Shown: in pieces, positions 58,031-64,000 of the stretch
Layout: each line of letters begins with the position of its first letter
How positions within the stretch are numbered: the stretch's first letter is position 1
NCBI GenBank assembly: GCA_019454045.1
Contig: SKCR01025359.1
Coordinates: 62,001-126,000, forward strand
DNA: 64,000 nucleotides
DNA from: Zanthoxylum bungeanum
Lineage: Eukaryota; Streptophyta; Magnoliopsida; Sapindales; Rutaceae
Direction: 5' to 3'
Made by a program: the position numbers and the translations under genes
The notes under the pieces: generated by a model
The model's input: the letters and a program-made list of their open reading frames with translations, nothing else
What the model was told of the DNA's origin: nothing
Database searches by the model: none

Positions 58031-59028
58031 CCTACGTAGCCTTGTGTAACTGAAGATTGTGGTTCAGTCTCATCCTGGATGGACTGTTCATGTTCCGTTC
58101 TTGATTCATTGCCAGGAACAGTATCACTACGACTTTCATCGAGTTCTACTTTCCTCCCACTAAACACTGCATTTAGGAATTCCTTCTCAAGGAAAACCGC
58201 ATGTAGAGCAACAAATACTTTGTTCTCTTTTGGGTTATAGAAGTAATATCCTTTGGTTTCCTTAGGATATCCAACAAATAGGCATTTATCTGATTTGGGT
58301 TCAAGTTTGGTACCTTCCAAACGTTTGACGTATGCCCAGCAACCCCAAATCTTCAGGAATGAGAAACCTGGTTTCTTTCCTGTCCATATCTCATACGGAG
58401 TCTGTTCAACAGACTTTGACGGAACCCTATTCAAAATAAGAATTGCACTTTCTAATGCATGTCCCCAGAAGGATATAGGTAGCTCAGTGCGACTCATCAT
58501 CGACCTTACCATATCAAGCAAGGTACGGTTTCTCCGTTCAGACACACCATTTAATTGTGGTGTTCCAGGAGGAGTCCATTGTGAAAGAATACCATATTCT
58601 TTCAAGTAATCTTGAAACTCATTACTTAAGTATTCGCCACCACGGTCCGACCGTAATGTTTTAATACTCTTGCCTGTTTGTTTTTCAACTTCGTGTCGAA
58701 ACTCTTTGATTGAATTCTCAAAAGTTTCCGACTTGTGCATCATTAGATACACATAACCATAACGTGATGCATCATCCGTAAAGGTTACGAAGTATCGATA
58801 TCCACCTCTAGCCTGGCTAGACATGGGCCCACAAACGTCACTATGAACGAGGGCTAACAGTTCAGTGGCGCGTTCACCTTTACCACTAAAAGGTGATTTA
58901 GGCATTTTGCCTAATAAACAAGATTCGCAGACGTCATATGAATTTGGATCAAATCCGTCCAAGTACCCACTCTTCGAAAGTGTGGATATGCGAGTCTTGT
59001 TGATGTGTCCCAGACGACAATGCCACAA
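58012..59028 (-). CDS. Copia-4 integrase
   Basis: 338 open codons. The N-terminal zinc region WHCRLGHINKTRI ... CESCLLGKM carries the H and C ligands. The core has all three acids in context: HSDVCGPM, LRSDRGGEY and PPGTPQLNGVSERRNRT. After the core come FWGHALESAILILNRVPSK, PYEIWTGKKP and a C-terminal GYPKETKGYYFYNP. It would insert element DNA. Frameshifts at both ends (near 59015 and near 58030) separate it from protease and RT, which in an intact element are one polyprotein. The listed start is just the beginning of the frame. Confidence 0.92.
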   Translation of the reverse strand: MWHCRLGHINKTRISTLSKSGYLDGFDPNSYDVCESCLLGKMPKSPFSGKGERATELLALVHSDVCGPMSSQARGGYRYFVTFTDDASRYGYVYLMMHKSETFENSIKEFRHEVEKQTGKSIKTLRSDRGGEYLSNEFQDYLKEYGILSQWTPPGTPQLNGVSERRNRTLLDMVRSMMSRTELPISFWGHALESAILILNRVPSKSVEQTPYEIWTGKKPGFSFLKIWGCWAYVKRLEGTKLEPKSDKCLFVGYPKETKGYYFYNPKENKVFVALHAVFLEKEFLNAVFSGRKVELDESRSDTVPGNESRTEHEQSIQDETEPQSSVTQGYVGRRESG

Positions 59029-59811
59029 ATAAGTTTCTTCTTTGGATTACTCATTTTGAGCCTTTTGTTTGTTATTTTACATTTTGGAGATTCATTTATA
59101 TTCAAAATATAAAGACCATTATTTGCATCAGCACTGCAAATTTCTGCATCATTCATATATAAATAACACCTGGTGTTTTTAAATACAAAAGTGTACCCTG
59201 TTTGGGTTAACAAAGATACAGAAATAATATTCCTAGTTAAACTAGGAACAAAATAACAGTCATTTAGTTTAAGTACATGCCCCGAGGGCAGTTCCAAAAC
59301 AAAAGTGCCTACGGCCAAAACAGCAACAGAAGTTCCATTTCCAACTCGTAGATCTACCTCCCCCGAAGCCAGTCTCCTGCTATCATGCAGATCCTGCACA
59401 TCAGTACAAATATGAGAACCACAGCCAGAATCAAAAATCCAATTTTTATTAAGACTGGAAGTAGTCATATTTATCTCAATAACAAACATACCTGAGGCCG
59501 GAGCCTTGCCCGCCTGTATGTCCTCCTTATGTCCCTTGTTCATGCGGCAGTCACGCTTCCAGTGACCTCTTTGCCGCATTTCAGGCAAACATCTTGAGAC
59601 TTGTCCCTTGGCTTCCCAGAAGCCTTTGTTGACTTGGCCTTGCCTTTGTTCTTATGCTTCTTCTTCTTAACACCCCCAGTTGCCTTGAGCCCAGCTTTCG
59701 GCGTTTGAGATGTTGTTGCAAAGTGCGCCTCGCGCTTGTTGCCTTTCAGAAGTTCTTTCTCTGACTCCTTGAGAATTGACAACAACTCTCCAAGAGTGTC
59801 ATCCGAATTCA
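58911..59811 (-). pseudogene. Copia-4 gag C-terminus, zinc knuckle and protease
   Basis: The first frame (to about 59570) reads NSDDTLGELLSILKESEKEL, then a lysine-rich tail and VCLKCGK. One base is missing within the knuckle, and the next frame gives RGHWKRDC, completing CX2CX4HX4C. Protease follows with WIFDSGCGSHICTD (active-site DSG), LRVGNGTSVAVLAVGTF and NIISVSLLTQTGYTF. The knuckle binds element RNA and the protease matures the polyprotein. The frame slips again at the junction with integrase. Confidence 0.88.
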
Positions 59812-60336
59812 TCAGTTTGTAGTTGATGACAATCTGTTTCCAAGTATCGGGTAGTGACTGTGTAGAAGTACATCTATAGCCAGCTCAGACTCCAAGACTA
59901 TACCCATATTAGCCAGTTCATCAATATCGGCTATCATTTGAGTCCCATGGACCTCAACAGAACTACCATCAGTCATACGGGTGCGAAAGATTCTCTTCAC
60001 CAACTCGTACCTCGCCATCCGCTTATTAGTGCGGTGAAGATCTTGCAATCTTGCCATCATATTATAAGGATCCAAGTCCCTATTTTGGCGACGAAAGTGT
60101 TGAGTCATTGAAGCAAGCATGATCGACTGAGCCGTGTCACAATCATCACTGTGAGTTTTCCATAACTCCAGCTCAAGTGGCTCAGTGGGCTTAGGCCCGA
60201 GAGGTCTCTGAATCGTATACAGTATCCTCTCCGCCCCAAGGACTATCCTTAGGTTCATTTCCCAATCAGCAAAGTTTGTCCCCTTAAAGACATTGTCACC
60301 CATGATGATGTCACGGACATTTACCTTGCTAGCCAT
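59812..60336 (-). CDS. Copia-4 gag, N-terminal domain
   Basis: 174 codons starting MASKVNVRDIIMGDNVFKG at 60336, the first ATG after the leader and the likely true start of the polyprotein. NFADWEMNLRIVLGAERILY and the later LASMTQHF, MVDGSS/MTDGSSVEVHGTQMI pattern are those of copia gag capsid domains. Near 59850-59815 a slip in the LLHS...LP region moves the frame. This domain is missing from Copia-1, -2 and -3. The sequence just upstream has GATAGTCCAACTATC (60349-60363). Confidence 0.88.
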   Translation of the reverse strand: MASKVNVRDIIMGDNVFKGTNFADWEMNLRIVLGAERILYTIQRPLGPKPTEPLELELWKTHSDDCDTAQSIMLASMTQHFRRQNRDLDPYNMMARLQDLHRTNKRMARYELVKRIFRTRMTDGSSVEVHGTQMIADIDELANMGIVLESELAIDVLLHSHYPILGNRLSSTTN

Positions 60337-62520
60337 CTTAACTACGATAGTCCAACTATCTAGTTAACGATTTAAAATGGGTACAGTCAAACTGTTACAA
60401 GAAAATAACATTTTATTAGTCCAACTAATGTTTAAAATTGACGAAATAAATTTTGTAAACGCGTAAAGCTAAGTATCTGAATGAAATTGCAAACTCAATA
60501 CTAGCCTCCCACTATTTTCTACAAGTCTCTAACCCTCTGTTGAGTACTCGGGAAATCCAATTTCCTAGTGGGCTAGGATCCCGTTAAATAACACACAACC
60601 TTGACTTTGGCCAACAAGTTGTATGATATTTAACTAGGTAGATCTCGAAGATCAATTGGATCCCATCCAATTCCTAGATCCGGTAGGTGGACATCCAAGT
60701 CCAAAACATATATCTAATACATACGTCAATGTATCCAATACATTTTCCTAACCATTTCCTCTGAATCAACTAAGCCTTGGCTTTGGCACAACAAACCTAA
60801 TGATTCCAGTTAAGCGGGACCCATTGACAAGGAAAGTTTCGTAATCAATGTCGATGGACAAGAAGTGATCTTGACTTTGGCCAACAAATCACAACTTGGA
60901 CAGGACACCGATGTGAACAAAACTCTCATGATTCAAACACATCCTCAATTGACAAAGGTCTTGACTTTGGCCAACAAACCAATGCCAATTTCGGATCTGA
61001 GAAAGAATCATTCAACGGAAGGAAAATCGCTTAATATTGTTTGAGGGATTTTTCGCGTAATTGGCAACCAATTAATTTATCTTTGTTAGGTCTCATCATC
61101 ATACACCCTTAAGGCTTCTAAAACATCATAAAGCGCGTAAAGTAAAGTAATAGTGATATGCGGATGGATATATAAACAACTTGTTCCTAGAACAAATCAC
61201 TCCCTTTCCTCTCCCCGCTAGCACTATTCTACTTCTACCCAATTACATAATAATAAGAGAAACCTCATTTACATTGAGGGGAATTAGGTGAGAAGAGAAT
61301 ACAAAGAGATAAAGAGATAAGGCTGGACACGCAGGTCCAATTTATAAATTCCAAATTTACAATAATTTCTAAAATTACCCTTCCCTTCTAATATCCATCC
61401 GATATACACTATTCATACAACACATCCACATTCATTCATTCATTCAAGGCATGTTATACAACCAATCAAATCCAATTAATTAGTCTTTAATTAGGTGACA
61501 ATACAATGTTCAAACAATTGTTTGCATTTGCGCGAGTCCAACTCGTTTTGAGAATAAATACATATGGTATGAATTCACGAATTATATCGAACTACTCGTT
61601 AAATCCAATTTAAGTCGTATTCAATACTAATCCTATTATTTAATTCTAAATTAAATATTTACACTTTTATTGTGCTTTTATAACTTAGATTCCAAATCTA
61701 GTACTATTGGGTCTCAAAGCCCAACTAACATCTAATGTCCGTTTAATTAAAGTCCGATGGGCTTTCTATTGATTTCATTAGGCTTGGGCCTTGGTCAATG
61801 TGGGTCAAACCCAATTTCCAAGCCCAATAAGGAATCACCCTCATTTGCCATAAAATCAATATCAAGCCCATAAGGCCCAATTAAACATAAAAGCCCATTT
61901 ATTACATTTGGACTTAAATGGTGTGATTTAGGCCCATTTTGGATCCAATCCAAATGGTCCAAATCTACTTGGCCCAACCAAGCCCATTTATGACCAAATA
62001 TAATAGTTTTAGGCCCAATTCCAATTTAAGCCCAATTAACTAAATTTTAAAATTCCAAATTTTATAACTTAATTAATTAAAGTGTATTTCATGATGAATC
62101 CTTTAAATCAATATTCCCAAAATATCAAATTAATCTATTAATCATATTTTTATCTTAAATACATGTCCAACATTATTTAATCAAAAAATCAAGTCCCTAA
62201 TCATCATCAAGCATTCGGCCAAGGTGATTAATATGGTTCCGATTTCGTTTTCAATCCAATCAAGTTACAAATGATCATCTCCATATTATTTCAAGTCATC
62301 CAATGTCTTAAAATTAAAAAATCATCTAGTCCACATGCTTGCATGTATTCGGCCAAGCCTCTTTGGGGTTGGAAAAATTAATCCAATTTATTTTCCATGA
62401 AATTGATGATGTATAATCCATTTAACATACATCTAAGCATATTTAATCAAGCAAACTCATCAAATCATGCTTCAAACAATTTTCCCCAAATAACATCCTA
62501 AATATTTGCATGCATTTTTA
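60337..62520 (-). other. Copia-4 leader
   Basis: 2.2 kb non-coding, between the primer-binding site and gag. Contains four CTTTGGCCAA-type motifs (60600, 60775, 60869, 60959), a TGGAC/GTCCA hairpin (61324-61339) and an AAGCCCAA-rich stretch (about 61720-62040). It has a single ATAGTCCAACTAT motif, where the other copies have many. Confidence 0.72.
60600..60978 (-). repeat. Four leader motifs in Copia-4
   Basis: Plus-strand forms CTTGACTTTGGCCAACAAG (60600-60618), CCTTGGCTTTGGCACAACAAA (60775), TCTTGACTTTGGCCAACAAA (60869-60888 and 60959-60978). Order, spacing and the one variant copy equal those in the other three leaders. Confidence 0.85.
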
Positions 62521-62536
62521 GGCTCAATGATACCAT
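62521..62536 (-). other. Copia-4 primer-binding site
   Basis: Minus-strand ATGGTATCATTGAGCC directly follows the 5' LTR and resembles the initiator tRNA-Met complement. Confidence 0.8.
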
Positions 62537-64000
62537 TGTTGGAAATCTAATAACCATGTCCCAAGATCAAAAACAAGCAAAATATATATAAGAATGAACT
62601 ACATTGAAGTAATGGCGGAAACAATACTCACAAAAACGGAATGTGGATGCAATGGATGAAACAAATGTTGCTCCTTTGTGCAGTGAGGATTCGGCCAAGA
62701 TGAAAAGAAAGCTCCAAGCAAAGTTTGATCCTTCCAAGCTCTAAGATGAGTTTCCCATAACACCTTGTATGATCCCTTGATGTTGCTAGCCAAAGTTGTG
62801 TGTTAGAGTTCCAAACAAGCACACTTTCTTCTTGTCTTGCCACAAAACAAATGAGAATTGGAGAGAGCTTTGAGAGCTCACTGTTTCGGTAATTAGAGAG
62901 GGAGAGGAAGAATTTGATTTTTGTCTCAAAAATCAATTTATATTTATGTCATAATTATATTAAATAATAATATACTTATGACACAAACCATGCAAAGACT
63001 TAGAGTGTCTAACACTCAATTTCCATGCAATACCCTTGAGTGCTTTGTACACTATCTTCATGCAATACATCTTGATTAAATAATGCAAATAATGACAAGT
63101 GTCATGTGGGCCCCACACGTTTCCAAATGAAAGTGGGCCCACGTGCACTCACGCGTTCGGGTTCGATATTTCCGAAATACCGAGCTTACGTCGCGACGTT
63201 AATCGAATCGATTTAAATAAATAATTGCGCCTAGCGAAATTATTATTTACGTCGCTAACGAATTAATTCTAAATTAACTCGTTTGCCCGAATTAAAATCT
63301 AATTTCAATTCGCGTCGAAATCGAATTCCGATTATTATATCGAATATAATAATTTTACGATTAATTCTAAATTAATCGTTCTCTCTCTTTATAGTACTTT
63401 ATCCAAGATAAAGTCTCTCCGTAATTAATCCAAGATTAATCGAGTTTGAATCATACGTCATTGGTGAATCTTCGGGAAGCGACCCAAGAGACCTCTAGAT
63501 ATGTTGGCAGTAAATCCGGTTGTCGAACTATTCGAACACGTACGTACCAAGTACTACGTTTTTACCGATTTACAAGACAAGGTTAGCTTCTAGCAAAACG
63601 CCATGCCTACCCAATTCTCTAGAAATATTCTTACTGGAATATTAGATCTATAACAGGCGTAGTATACCGTAGTATAGTGTATATCGAACCAGTATCGGAT
63701 GATCACATGTAAGGCCTGGGGCTGGATATGTGTCTGCCCCGTACGATACACATATCGGACATCAAGCAACCAGTCTCTTTGAATCGGATAATCCTGACCT
63801 AGTCATATTATCCCGATGGTTGCAACCATTATAGAGTACTAGTTCTGTATCCCTCGCGATCATCATCTCCATATGTCTGAAGTGATACTTCCATCTTGAC
63901 ATCACACCCAGTACACTACGATTCTCGATAAACCCAGAAGAGGTATACACAGAACCCGTTAAAGCCCTGGACCACCAAACCTAAATTTTACCGATTGTCG
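62537..64000 (-). repeat. Copia-4 5' LTR (right), cut by window end
   Basis: 1,464 bases of the LTR matching 54402 onward. Differences are mostly single-base insertions or deletions in short homopolymers (for example CAATGTTG/CAAATGTTG and AGTGGAGG/AGTGAGG). The outer end is outside the window. Confidence 0.93.

Larger units (their letters stand above)
54402..64000 (-). mobile_element. Copia-4: best-preserved Ty1/copia element (runs off window)
   Basis: The left LTR (54402-56357), polypurine tract, RNase H, RT, integrase, protease, gag, leader and primer-binding site are all present in copia order on the minus strand. The right (5') LTR starts at 62537 and is cut by the window end. The LTRs are nearly identical where both are visible. 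The expected target duplication TGATA can only be checked beyond 64000. It inserted into the second Copia-1-family LTR, about 215 bases from the Copia-3 site. Confidence 0.93.

Overview
The window looks like plant nuclear heterochromatin made almost entirely of nested LTR retrotransposons. I found no convincing single-copy host gene, tRNA, rRNA or prokaryotic feature. The plant assignment rests on the element types: Athila/Tat-like Ty3/gypsy polyproteins, Ty1/copia elements with ~2 kb LTRs primed by initiator tRNA-Met, and a plant-type LOG cytokinin-enzyme reading frame. The species cannot be named from the sequence alone.

The nesting is resolved by five target-site duplications (TSDs). (1) The oldest unit, 'gypsy A' (minus strand), has its integrase, RNase H, reverse transcriptase and the end of its protease at 1-5171, and its gag plus the start of protease at 42006-43692. 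(2) A 2.1 kb solo LTR (365-2461, TSD GGTGA) sits in the integrase. (3) A second gypsy family, 'G2' (TGTAG...CTACA ends), interrupts the protease from 5172 to 42005 (TSD GATAT). It appears to be a minus-strand solo LTR that was itself interrupted by three things: a plus-strand relative 'G3' (5424-~12815) carrying two satellite-like tandem arrays just before its polypurine tract; the copia element 'Copia-1' (13932-24021); and the gypsy element 'T' (24321-41758, TSD GGGCC). (4) T is itself interrupted in its left LTR by 'Copia-2' (24981-35068, TSD AATTT). Gypsy A > G2 > T > Copia-2 is therefore four levels deep.

Right of gypsy A gag there is a second stack: a 268 bp LTR fragment (43693-43960), a second LTR of the Copia-1 family (43961-44584, resumed at 54188-54401), and inside that LTR 'Copia-3' (44585-54182, TSD TGGAG) and 'Copia-4' (54402 to beyond the window end). 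Copia-4 is the only copy with nearly complete gag, protease, integrase, RT and RNase H. Its frame is broken by about six single-base slips, many at homopolymers, which may be assembly errors. Copia-1, -2 and -3 share the same loss of the gag N-terminus, replaced by an AT-rich repeat, and look like a non-autonomous lineage.

The most unusual content is inside T. Its 3.2 kb interior has lost gag, protease, RT and most of integrase, but keeps an integrase C-terminus, an open 200-codon cysteine-containing ORF of unknown function, and a full-length LOG-family (cytokinin riboside 5'-monophosphate phosphoribohydrolase) frame with a single stop codon. The other notable signals are non-coding: conserved repeats and a small hairpin in the leaders of all four copia elements, and the 43 bp and 86 bp arrays in G3.
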